From Roseiarcus sp963798015 (GTDB lineage Bacteria > Pseudomonadota > Alphaproteobacteria > Rhizobiales > Beijerinckiaceae), in the NCBI GenBank assembly GCA_963798015.1, contig CAWCSA010000005.1:124001-188000 (forward strand): 64,000 bases of DNA, given 5' to 3'. The position numbers and the translations under genes were made by a program. Below are positions 45,586 through 53,553 of the stretch, one piece after another. The notes beneath the pieces were generated by a model that saw only the letters and a program-made list of their open reading frames with translations, made no database searches and was not told where the DNA came from. The stretch's first letter is position 1, and the number at the start of each line of letters is the position of its first letter.

Positions 45586-46432
45586 CTGCTCCAATGAATA
45601 CACTTCTGGTATTTTTGTAAATATATAACAATTATGCTGTAAATAGGATATAAATTTGCTTTAGAATCATCGTAAATCGGAAAGATCAACATCAATACTT
45701 GGGTAATTTTACGATTTATCTGGCCAAGACTAGTGCACGATGCGATTTTAATGACCAAAACCGTCTCATGACGAGCACTCCTCTGCGATTTCGGCGCAAG
45801 AGCCACCCAGGGCGGTCTTATACAGACTGTCAGATGTTATATGCGCACCGAAGTGGCGATCCGCCTGTATGACCGGCTGTGAACACTGAGGTGGCCTGAT
45901 TTATTCGGGTCCGATATTGGAAAGTGCTGGGTAACGGATGCGTGATCGATTGAATTTTGACAAGAGAGGTCGGCGTGTTGCTTTTCGAGGGTCGATCACT
46001 TGTGAACCAATACGAGAATGCGCTCCCGTCTCGTGGCCGCGGCGCACGAATTCCATATATTAGAAATAACTTAGTATGATTGACTAATTCAGAAATCTAA
46101 GCTATGATCACCTTTAGACGCCTCCTTGGAGACCGAAACAGATCGGGCAGGCCGCCGCTTGTGGTTACGCCGGAGCGAAATTTTTCGGCCCGGCGAAGTA
46201 TGCTGTGAAAGGCGCGAAGGCAAAAGGTAGACGCCCGCCGCGCTGTTCTCGAGGGCCCGGTTGTCCCAAGAAGGATGCGCGGTATCGCGTCCTCGAAGGG
46301 GATAGACCGAAGCAGGGCGAGAAAGTTGCGCAAAAGCGCAGTTAAGCCACTGAAATCGCTCGATCGCGCACGTGCCCGGAAGCCAACGCCAGTCGCCTCG
46401 CCGATAGCCCGGAGCGAGCATGATCCGCGCCG
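45586..46432. other. AT-rich gene-free stretch
   Basis: Nearly 850 bases with no convincing gene on either strand; 45560-45740 is strongly AT-rich (runs such as ATATATAACAATTATGCTG), unlike the chromosome around it. It contains copy 2 of the direct repeat (45871-45950). Minus-strand frames at 46089-46421 lack start signals and protein character. Probably residual foreign DNA. Confidence 0.45.
45871..45950 (+). repeat. Direct repeat, copy 2
   Basis: GACCGGCTGTGAACACTGAG followed by GTGGCCTGATTTATTCGGG and ending GGTAACGGATGCGTGATCGAT. Same orientation as copy 1, 360 bases downstream of it. Confidence 0.5.
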
Positions 46433-47002
46433 TCAGGCGGTCCCTGCTCTGCGCCGCTGGCGCGCCTTGGCCGCCGCGGCGGCTCGGAGTGTCGTCGCGA
46501 CGTCGACAATGGCCGCAGTCTCGCCCTTGAGACGCGCGAGCGCCAGCGCCCGCACGTCGTTAGCCGGCCACAGCCGCCCTCGGAGATCGGTCGTGTCAAC
46601 CGCCCGGCACGCGTCGGCGACGACAAACGGCCGATAGCCAAGATCGCTCGCGTGCCGCGCCGACGCTCCGAGCGCATCGGTCGCGAGCGTCCCGCAAAGG
46701 ACCAGCGTCGTCACGCCGAGTTCGTCGAGCCTCGCTTCAAGGTCGGAGCCGATGAAGGCGCTTGTCGCGTTGCGGACGATGACGATCTCGCCCTCGAGCG
46801 GCGGAATCGCGAACGCGAGAGCAGAGGGGGCGATCGGTGGCCGGCCGACGTGAACAAGCGGCAGCCCCTCGGCCCGCCACGCAGCAACAAGGGCGGCGAT
46901 GTTCCGGTCGGCCTCCGGGGCGTGGCCGGCGCTGGGGCGCCGATCCTCAACCGCGTCTTGCGCGTCGATCACGAGCAGCGCTGCGTCGGCCGGCAAGCGC
47001 AT
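46433..47002 (-). CDS. Isochorismatase-like protein without catalytic cysteine
   Basis: 189 residues with the cysteine-hydrolase fold: N-terminal catalytic Asp in LLVIDAQDAVE, the segment VIVRNATSAFIGSDLEARL and TTLVLCGTLATDALGASARH. In active members the second motif carries Lys (here Arg, IVRNATSAF) and the third carries a nucleophilic Cys two residues after the GVATD-like stretch; here that place reads TDALGAS with no Cys (the Cys present is before the Gly, LCGT). So two of three catalytic positions look substituted. It is 4 bases downstream of the mesaconyl-CoA hydratase gene on the same strand, probably cotranscribed. Confidence 0.75.
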   Translation of the reverse strand: MRLPADAALLVIDAQDAVEDRRPSAGHAPEADRNIAALVAAWRAEGLPLVHVGRPPIAPSALAFAIPPLEGEIVIVRNATSAFIGSDLEARLDELGVTTLVLCGTLATDALGASARHASDLGYRPFVVADACRAVDTTDLRGRLWPANDVRALALARLKGETAAIVDVATTLRAAAAAKARQRRRAGTA

Positions 47003-47005
47003 GGA

Positions 47006-48076
47006 TTAGGGCCGTCGCGGCGCAAGCGCCCAGGTGTCAAGCTCGAGCACGACGTGGGGCTCGTATCCCTCGCCCTCGTGGCCCGGAAAGTCGGCGCAAG
47101 CGCGGTTCTTGGTCGCGATTGTACGCACTCTGAGCGCGCCAATGTCATCGCGGTGAGGCAGCGCCGCGGTCTCGAGGATCTCGCTCCACGCGAAAACCGT
47201 ATCGCCGGCGAAGAGAGGCGCGACATGCCGACCCCCGTTTATGGCCGCGATATGGAAGGCGCTGGCGAGGCCGTTGAAACTCAGCGCTCGGGCGAGCGAG
47301 ATCACATGTCCTCCATAGATGAGCCGCCGCCCGAAGCGCCCCTGCCCCTCGCTGAACTGGTTGAAATGCACCTTTGCGGCGTTCTGATAGAGCCGGGTCG
47401 CCGTCTGGTGCTCGGCCTCTTCGACGGTGACGCCGTCGACATGATCGATCCGCTCGCCGGCGCGATAGTCCTCGAACCGATGAGGAGACCCGCTGAGCTC
47501 CGGATCGAACGCGGCGCGGTCAATCCGCGGACAAGCTTCGCCCAGGCTTTCAACGGCGACCGCCTCGGGCAGCTTGGGAACGTGGGTCTCGGGCGCGGGG
47601 GAGTTCACGTCGCGCTTTCTGACCATGACCCAGCGCACATAGTCGATCACCGTCTCGCCGCGCTGATTGGACCCTTTCGAGCGCACATAGACCACGCCGC
47701 TCTGCCGGTTCGAGTTCTCCTTAAGCCCAATCACCTGCGAAACGGCGGAGAGCGTATCGCCGGGAAAAACCGGCTTCAGGAACCGGCAATCGGCATAGCC
47801 GAGATTGGCGACCGCGTTCAGCGAGACGTCCGACACCGTCTTGCCGAACACGACATGGAAGGCGAGCAGATCATCGATCGGGCTTGCCGGGTAGCCGATG
47901 GCGCGAGCGAAGGTTTCCGCGCTTTGCGGCGCGAAACGCGCGCCGGTCAGAGCCGAATAGAGCGAGGCGTCGCCGCTGTTCAGCGTGCGTGGCGTCGCGT
48001 GACGGATGGTCTGCCCAAGGCGAAAGTCCTCGAAGAACCGGCCCGCCGAGGTCTTGGGCGCAGGAGAGGCAACCAT
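47006..48076 (-). CDS. MaoC-family mesaconyl-CoA hydratase
   Basis: 356 residues made of two hot-dog (MaoC) domains. The N-terminal domain begins GRFFEDFRLGQTIRHATPRT and includes HVVFGKTVSDVSLNAVANLG; the second has FEDYRAGERIDHVDGVTVEE and NQFSEGQGRFGRRLIYGGHV. Length and these blocks match mesaconyl-CoA hydratase (beta-methylmalyl-CoA dehydratase) of the ethylmalonyl-CoA pathway, as I recall it from Rhodobacter and Methylobacterium. The enzyme converts mesaconyl-CoA to methylmalyl-CoA during acetyl-CoA assimilation and glyoxylate regeneration in methylotrophs. Other pathway genes are not in this window. Confidence 0.82.
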   Translation of the reverse strand: MVASPAPKTSAGRFFEDFRLGQTIRHATPRTLNSGDASLYSALTGARFAPQSAETFARAIGYPASPIDDLLAFHVVFGKTVSDVSLNAVANLGYADCRFLKPVFPGDTLSAVSQVIGLKENSNRQSGVVYVRSKGSNQRGETVIDYVRWVMVRKRDVNSPAPETHVPKLPEAVAVESLGEACPRIDRAAFDPELSGSPHRFEDYRAGERIDHVDGVTVEEAEHQTATRLYQNAAKVHFNQFSEGQGRFGRRLIYGGHVISLARALSFNGLASAFHIAAINGGRHVAPLFAGDTVFAWSEILETAALPHRDDIGALRVRTIATKNRACADFPGHEGEGYEPHVVLELDTWALAPRRP

Positions 48077-48086
48077 CCCGGGTGGG

Positions 48087-48377
48087 TCAGAAGACGTTCG
48101 GATAAATGTAATAAATGATGATCCTCTCGATCAGCATGACGGCAAGCAAAAGGATGATCGGAGAAATGTCGATGCCTCCCGTGGACGGCAGGAAGTTGCG
48201 GATCGGCCGCAGGAAGGGCTCCGTCAGGGCGAGAAACAAGTTCCAGATCGAGCGCACGAAGTCGTTGCGGATATTCACCACGCCGAAGGCAATCAGCCAG
48301 GAAAGGACGGCGCCCGCGATGATGATCCAAGTGTAAAGATTGAGGACAACCATAACGATGTCGAGGATCGCACGCAT
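48087..48377 (-). CDS. YggT family membrane protein
   Basis: 96 residues from ATG 48377 (GGAAGAA upstream). Two hydrophobic helices (ILDIVMVVLNLYTWIIIAGA; ISPIILLLAVMLIERIIIYY) flanking the signature LALTEPFLRPIRNFLPSTGG, which defines the YggT/YlmG family. Inner-membrane protein linked to cell-division gene clusters in many bacteria; exact function unknown. The mesaconyl-CoA hydratase gene lies 10 bases downstream. Confidence 0.9.
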   Translation of the reverse strand: MRAILDIVMVVLNLYTWIIIAGAVLSWLIAFGVVNIRNDFVRSIWNLFLALTEPFLRPIRNFLPSTGGIDISPIILLLAVMLIERIIIYYIYPNVF

Positions 48378-48484
48378 GAGTTCTTCCAACCTTTTGAGAG
48401 GCTGCCGTTGAAGCGGAGACGCCCCGACCCTCCACGCCGATGTCGTTGACAGGCGCCAGACGCGCACGTAAACAGCCGCGCGAC

Positions 48485-48560
48485 GGGGCTGTAGCTCAGA
48501 TGGGAGAGCGCTGCAATCGCACTGCAGAGGTCAGGGGTTCGATTCCCCTCAGCTCCACCA
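48485..48560 (+). tRNA. tRNA-Ala (anticodon CGC)
   Basis: 76 bases with encoded CCA. Acceptor GGGGCTG pairs with CAGCTCC; D arm GCTCAGATGGGAGAGC; anticodon stem CTGCA/TGCAG with loop ATCGCAC giving anticodon CGC (codon GCG); T arm AGGGGTTCGATTCCCCT. G3-T70 wobble-type identity (acceptor G-T pair) fits alanine. Confidence 0.95.
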
Positions 48561-48854
48561 AGTAGTCCGTGCAAATCGATGTGATTTCCTAGTCCGCGGA
48601 ATAGCACGGTATTACCGAGGCTTGCGGTGGCATTAGCCGGTCTGCCAAGCCCCTTCCACCGTCTCCGTGGCTCATTAGTGGCGGGTGCGGCCGAAAGTCT
48701 CTGACCGCAAAATTCCGTTTCCCAGGTTGCTGTTGCCATGTGCTCACCGCACTCGATTTTGCACGGCCCTTGAGTTTCGAACCTCGACATTTTCAGCCGG
48801 CCTCGATGGTCGGTCAGCTCGGGCCGAACACAAACGAGCAAAGGTAAATCGTTG
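48561..48854. other. Stretch between tRNA-Ala and serine-recombinase remnant
   Basis: No gene supported. A minus-strand frame here reads into the tRNA and is a translation artefact. I saw no second copy of the tRNA 3' end that would mark an att site. Confidence 0.35.
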
Positions 48855-49497
48855 TTACGCTTGCGCTGGCGTCTGCAGCCCGAGCGTGCGCCACTGGTCC
48901 GGCCATGCCATCGGCAGGTCGACGAGACGCTTCAGGCCAAAGCCGCGCGGCAGGCGTCCTTCAACTGCCGCCTCGACGATCTCCGGCGCGAGGAAAGCGA
49001 GCGACAGGGTCATCCGGATCGAACGCACGGTCCTGCCCTCTCGCGAAGCCAGCGACTCCAAAGTCAGGCGGGGAACAGAAGTTCGTCCAACCAGCGGTGT
49101 GCGTCGCGGAGGGCTTCGATCAGGATGGTCCGCGCGTTGGCGGGCATCGGGCGGGCGTAGGTCTTCGCGCCATCTGCTCCCTGGATGATCTCGCGCTTGC
49201 GATAGGGTGAAGGCCGCGTCCAGGGGAGCGTCAGGACCCTCGCGTTGTCACGTTCATCCGCAACCTCTGACAGGTGGATCCGTATCGATGCATGGCTGAT
49301 CACGACACGATCAATCAGGTTGCGAATGTCAGCCGGCGAGGCGTCGGACGAGGAGTGTTTACCCACAGCCTCGGCGACCAGCTTTTCGACATCAGCGGCC
49401 GGAACGCGCAAGATAGATGCTGCTTTGGTCTTGTCACAATGCTGAGCCGCCTGGGACACATAGTAGCGCCAGCGCTTAGTGCTCTGGAACACTAGGC
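48855..49497 (-). pseudogene. C-terminal remnant of a large serine recombinase
   Basis: The upstream piece reads RYYVSQAAQHCDKTKAASIL and RVPAADVEKLVAEAV, then LPWTRPSPYRKREI, the C-terminal DNA-binding part of large serine recombinases. A frame change at about 49066 leads to LESLASREGRTVRSIRMTLS and LAFLAPEIVEAAVEGRLPRG, the usual final segment. The N-terminal catalytic resolvase domain is absent because an IS5-family element occupies 49497-50340. A decayed integrase of an old mobile element near tRNA-Ala. Confidence 0.75.
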
Positions 49498-50340
49498 TCA
49501 GGAACTCATTGATCAGAGCCAGAAGGTGACGGCTGCGGCGATGCAGATTGCCGAGAAGTAGGTGTGGGCGCAACGGTCGTATCGGATGTGGATGCGTCTC
49601 CAATCTTTGAGCCGTCCGAACATGTTTTCAATTCTGTGGCGCTGTTTGTAAAGGACGGCGTCGTGGGGGATCGGGGTTTTGCGGTTGGATTTGGAGGGGA
49701 TGCAGGCGGCGATTTTGCGGTTTGCGAGCGCCTCGCGGAACCAATCGGCGTCATAGCCCTTGTCGGCGAGAAGCTCCTTGGCTCTTGGCATGGCGGGCAG
49801 CATAAGCGCCGCGCCCTTGAAGTCGCTCATCTGGCCTTCGCTGAGCAACATCACCAGCGGTCGACCTTTGCCGTCGCAAACCGCGTGAAGTTTGGAGTTC
49901 AAGCCCCCTTTCGTGCGTCCGATACGTCGGGGAACAGGCCCTTTTTTAAAAGGCTGGCGGCGGTGCGATGCGCCTTCAGATGCGTGGCGTCGATCATGAT
50001 CCGCTCGGGCTTGGCGCCCTTGCGCGCCAGTTCGGCGAAGATCTTGTTGAACACGCCCAGCCGGCTCCAGCGGATGAACCGGTTGTAGATCGTCTTGTGC
50101 GGGCCATACGCTCCCGGCGCGTCACGCCAGCGAAGCCCATTCCTGATCACGAACACGATGGCGCTCACAATCCGACGGTCATCCACCCGCGCGATGCCGT
50201 GCGACAGCGGAAAAAACCCCTCGATCCGACGCATCTGCGTTTCAGAAAGCAAAAACAAATCAGCCATGGCGAAGCCTCCTCGCCTCGCCTATGAATCAGC
50301 CGATCCAGCCCAACGCAAGAACTTTAACAGGTCCTGACGA
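49497..50340 (-). mobile_element. Second IS5-family (IS427 group) insertion sequence
   Basis: Different from the copy at 10851. Probable ends: left TCAGGAACTCATTGAT (from about 49498), right (reverse complement) TCAGGACCTGTTAAAG (to about 50338). I could not confirm a target duplication, so ends are approximate. It interrupts the serine-recombinase gene, whose C-terminal part lies to its left. Confidence 0.7.
49513..50267 (-). CDS. IS5-family transposase, two overlapping frames
   Basis: Frame 1 (50267-49899) has the N-terminal domain LFLLSETQMRRIEGFFPLSH and catalytic Asp in RIMIDATHLKAHR. Frame 2 (ending at 49513) continues with GKGRPLVMLLSEGQMSD, LADKGYDADWFREAL and HRIENMFGRLKDW. The slippery run AAAAAAGGG (plus-strand CCCTTTTTT at 49939-49947) would allow the -1 shift joining LLKKG to NSKLHAV. 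DDE residues are present, so the enzyme could be functional. Confidence 0.9.
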
Positions 50341-50468
50341 TATCGCGCCTAGTAAAAAATTCCTCAAAGAACTGACCGATCGTCTGTGGCTTGCTCCCAT
50401 GTTATCGGCTTCAGCTCCCGCACGTTCTCGCGACGGCTCGTCCAAGTGGCCGGTCACCGAATCGAAAT

Positions 50469-51671
50469 CTAGTCCGCGAGCCACCGCGCCATACGCCGCG
50501 TCGCTTCCGCGATCTGTTCGGGATCACGGGCGAAGCAAATGCGCAAATGGCCCTCGCCGCCGGAACCGAAGGCGCTTCCGGGCGCGGCGCCGACACCGGC
50601 TTCGTCGATGAGTTTTATCGCCAGCGCGCGGGAATCGGGAAAGCCGTCGATCGAGAAGAACAGATAGAATGCTGCATCCGGCTTGAAGAACCGGACGCGC
50701 CCGGTTGCGGCGAGTCCCTCGCACAAAATGTCGCGCGAGCGCCGGCAGCGCTCGATCTGCCAGGCGAGGAATGTTTCGCCGTGCTCGAGCGCCGCCGTCG
50801 CCGCGCGCTGATTGAAGACGGGCACACCCGATGTCGTGTACTGGACGAGGTTCTCAATCACGGCGCCGAGCTCCGGCGGCGCCTCCAGCCAGCCGATGCG
50901 GAAGCCTGTCATCGCCCAGTTCTTGGACAAAGTCTGGACGAACAGGATCTTGTCGTCGGCAGTCATGACATCGTGGAAGGAAGGCGCGCGGACGCCATCG
51001 TAGGTGAGGCGCCCGTAAATCTCATCAGCGATGATCCAAAGCCCATGCCGGCGCGCAATCGCGAGTGTCTCGACGATCTCTTCTCGTGTAGCGACGAAGC
51101 CGGTCGGGTTGGCGGGGGAGTTGAAAAAGATGAGGCGGGTTAAGGGCGTAACCGCCTTCTCGAGCTTCGCTGGATCAAGGCTCCAGCGCCCCTCCTGGTC
51201 GAGCGGCACGGGGACGGCGCGCGCGCCGGAAATTTCGAGCGCGCCGACGAAGTTGGGCCATGCGGGCGTCGGAATCAGCGCCTCGTCGCCAGGGCCGACG
51301 ATGAGCCTGGTCGCGATTTCGATGGCATGCATGCCGCCGATCGTCACAAAGAAATTCGCCGGCGAAAAAGCGCCGCCGCCCGGCGTCGCGCCATAGACCT
51401 GCGTCATGTAAGCCGCGATCGCTTCGCGTAGCTCCGGCACCCCGTTCTGCCAGGTGTAGAAAGTCTCGCCGCGATCGAGAGAGGCCTTGGCCGCCTCGCT
51501 GATGAAAGGCGGCGTCGGCAAATCGCCCTCGCCAACCCACAAAGGAATGAGCCCCTGTTTCCCGCGGCCGTAGTTGAACACCTCGACGATGCCGCTCGTG
51601 GCGACGTCGCGCATCGCGGGGCGGATCAGATCGGGCCAATTGTTAACGCGAGGGGCCGGAGTGACGTTCAT
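50469..51671 (-). CDS. Class I/II pyridoxal-phosphate aminotransferase
   Basis: 400 residues, fold type I. PLP lysine is in QTLSKNWAMTGFRIGWLEAP; other cofactor contacts are FFNSPANPTGFVA, IIADEIYGRLTYDG and the C-terminal HLRICFARD substrate-binding Arg. Similar to aspartate aminotransferase-like and N-succinyldiaminopimelate aminotransferases of Rhizobiales. Start ATG 51671 gives the natural N-terminus. Substrate not determinable from sequence; no biosynthetic neighbours. Confidence 0.92.
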   Translation of the reverse strand: MNVTPAPRVNNWPDLIRPAMRDVATSGIVEVFNYGRGKQGLIPLWVGEGDLPTPPFISEAAKASLDRGETFYTWQNGVPELREAIAAYMTQVYGATPGGGAFSPANFFVTIGGMHAIEIATRLIVGPGDEALIPTPAWPNFVGALEISGARAVPVPLDQEGRWSLDPAKLEKAVTPLTRLIFFNSPANPTGFVATREEIVETLAIARRHGLWIIADEIYGRLTYDGVRAPSFHDVMTADDKILFVQTLSKNWAMTGFRIGWLEAPPELGAVIENLVQYTTSGVPVFNQRAATAALEHGETFLAWQIERCRRSRDILCEGLAATGRVRFFKPDAAFYLFFSIDGFPDSRALAIKLIDEAGVGAAPGSAFGSGGEGHLRICFARDPEQIAEATRRMARWLAD

Positions 51672-51841
51672 GCGGCCTCATGGACCAGCGGTCCGGCGCG
51701 GACAAGGGGTTTCCGTCGCTTCGGCGGCTCCCGGTCGGCGCCGCCGACACGCTCGCGCCAACTTTCCACGTGATAAAGTGACCCGAGCCAACGGCGGAAA
51801 CGTCAAGCGCGTGGCCGATTGGGTTAAACAGGGAGGAAGGC

Positions 51842-53040
51842 ATGGTTCGATCTGTCAAAACAGCGGCCGACGCCGTACTCAACAAGGCCGTCAATTCCAC
51901 CCCCGGCGTACCGGGTGTCGTGGCGGTCGCAACGGACCGCAACGCCAATATCTACGAGGGCGCGTTCGGCGTGCGCCAGGCTGGCGCTCACGCCCCGATG
52001 ACGACCGACAGCGTGTTCGCCATTTTCTCAACCACCAAGGCGATTACCGGTACGGCGTGCCTTCAGTTGGTGGAAGACGGCAAGCTGGACCTTGATGCGC
52101 CGGCAAAGACCTACGCCCCGGAGATTGGCAAGCTTGAGGTCCTCGACGGCTTCGACGACGCTGGAAAGCCGAAACTTCGCGCGCCGAAGCGCGACATAAC
52201 CACGCGCATGCTCCTGCTTCACACCGCCGGCTTTGGCTACGACTTCTTCAATGAGAACTACAATCAGCTTGCGCAGAACCACGGACAGCCGAGTGTCATC
52301 ACCGCATCGCATGCGTCAATTCGGACCCCGTTGCTGTTCGATCCCGGTGAAAAATGGGAATACGGCTCTAACATGGACTGGGCTGGCCAAGTGGTCGAGG
52401 GCATCGCGGGCAAGCGGCTTGGCGACGTGATGAAGGAGCGGATCGTCAAGCCGCTCGGCATGGAGGACACCGCATTCTCGATGAATGAATCGATGCGCAA
52501 GCGCATGGTGACGATGCATAGCGGGACGACATGGGAAAGCTGAGGGCGCTCCCGGATTTTACACTTCCTCCTGACCCCGAGGTCCACATGGGCGGCCACG
52601 GGCTTTACTCGACGGTCCTAGACTACGCGAAGTTCATGCGAATGTGGTTGAACGACGGTCGGGGACCGGGAGGACGCGTCCTCAAGAAGGAAACGGTCGA
52701 GATGGCGGCCAAGAATGGCCTTCCAGGGAACATGAAAATCAAGGGACTGCCGGGCGTGATCCCGAGCCTCTCCAACCCCGCCGAGTTCTTCCCCGGAATG
52801 CCGAAATCCTGGGCGTTGACGTTCATGATCAACGATCACGACGCCCCGACGGGACGGCCAGCCGGCGCGCTTGCCTGGGCGGGGCTCGCCAATCTCTACT
52901 ACTGGATTGATCGCAAGAATGGGATCGGCGGCTTCTGGGCCACTCAGATCTTCCCCTTTGCGGACCCGGCTTCGGTGGGCGGCTACATCGATTTCGAGAC
53001 CGCGGTGTATCGCGCCGAGACGGCAAAAGCGGCCGCCTGA
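51842..53040 (+). CDS. Beta-lactamase-family serine hydrolase, apparent frameshift
   Basis: About 400 residues if joined. The first frame (51842-52543) contains the Ser-x-x-Lys motif STTK at 63-66 in FAIFSTTKAITG and the Tyr-x-Asn motif YGSN at 174-177. It stops after MHSGTTWES. The second frame (52531-53040) begins DDMGKLRALPDFTLPPDPEV and holds the HMGGHGLYSTVLDY block that replaces KTG in this esterase-like group. One missing base near 52525 would restore a single protein. Likely an esterase or beta-lactamase-like hydrolase of class C fold; no signal peptide is seen, so probably cytoplasmic. Confidence 0.82.
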
Positions 53041-53096
53041 CATCGCGACGGCTCCCGCGGCGTTGAAGCCGAGGGAGCCAACTCTCGGCGCCTAGT

Positions 53097-53501
53097 CTAG
53101 CCGGGGGCGCCTGAGCCTAGCGCCAGGTCATCGAGGATGGGGCAGTCGGGTCGATCGTCGCCATGGCATGCGCCCACGAGTTCTCGGAGCGTGTTCGCCA
53201 TTGCCCGCATCTCGGCGACGCGCGATTGAAGATCGCCGATGTGAGCCTCGGCAATGCGCTTGACCTCCCGGCTCGGGCGGCCGCGGTCGCGCCATAAAGC
53301 CAGCAATTCGCCGATTTCAAGAATCGAAAAGCCAAGCCGGCGGGCCCGTTTGATGAATCTGAGTTCGTGGAGATCGCGATCGCCATAGTCGCGATAATCG
53401 TTCGCGCGCCGCTCAGCCGGGCGCAATAAACCGATCGCCTCGTAATGGCGGATCATCTTGGCGGTGACTCCGCTCGAGGCCGCGGCCGCGCCGATGTTCA
53501 T
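53097..53501 (-). CDS. cueR: Copper-responsive MerR-family regulator CueR
   Basis: 134 residues from ATG 53501. MerR winged helix (MNIGAAAASSGVTAKMIRHY then EAIGLLRPAERRANDYRDYG) and dimerisation helix, then the metal loop ACHGDDRPDC with Cys112 and Cys120, the two Cu(I)-binding cysteines at exactly the positions of E. coli CueR. Divergent from copA with a 52-base intergenic region carrying the operator. Confidence 0.93.
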   Translation of the reverse strand: MNIGAAAASSGVTAKMIRHYEAIGLLRPAERRANDYRDYGDRDLHELRFIKRARRLGFSILEIGELLALWRDRGRPSREVKRIAEAHIGDLQSRVAEMRAMANTLRELVGACHGDDRPDCPILDDLALGSGAPG

Positions 53502-53514
53502 GTCGATAATCCGC

Positions 53515-53545
53515 TTGACCTTCCCATGATAGGAAGGTTTATCCC
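53515..53545 (+). promoter_or_regulatory. CueR-controlled copA promoter
   Basis: A -35 TTGACC (53515-53520) and -10 TATCCC (53540-53545) are separated by 19 bases, the over-long spacing that MerR regulators correct. The spacer contains the dyad ACCTTCC-CATGATA-GGAAGGT (53518-53538), close to the E. coli copA operator. The copA start follows 9 bases after the -10, so the transcript must have almost no leader or the true start is downstream. Confidence 0.85.
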
Positions 53546-53553
53546 TGCCCCCT

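Noticed and set aside
48485..48854. tRNA-Ala 3' end as an integration site
   Set aside because: I found no second copy of the tRNA 3' end within the window, and the nearby recombinase is of the serine type.
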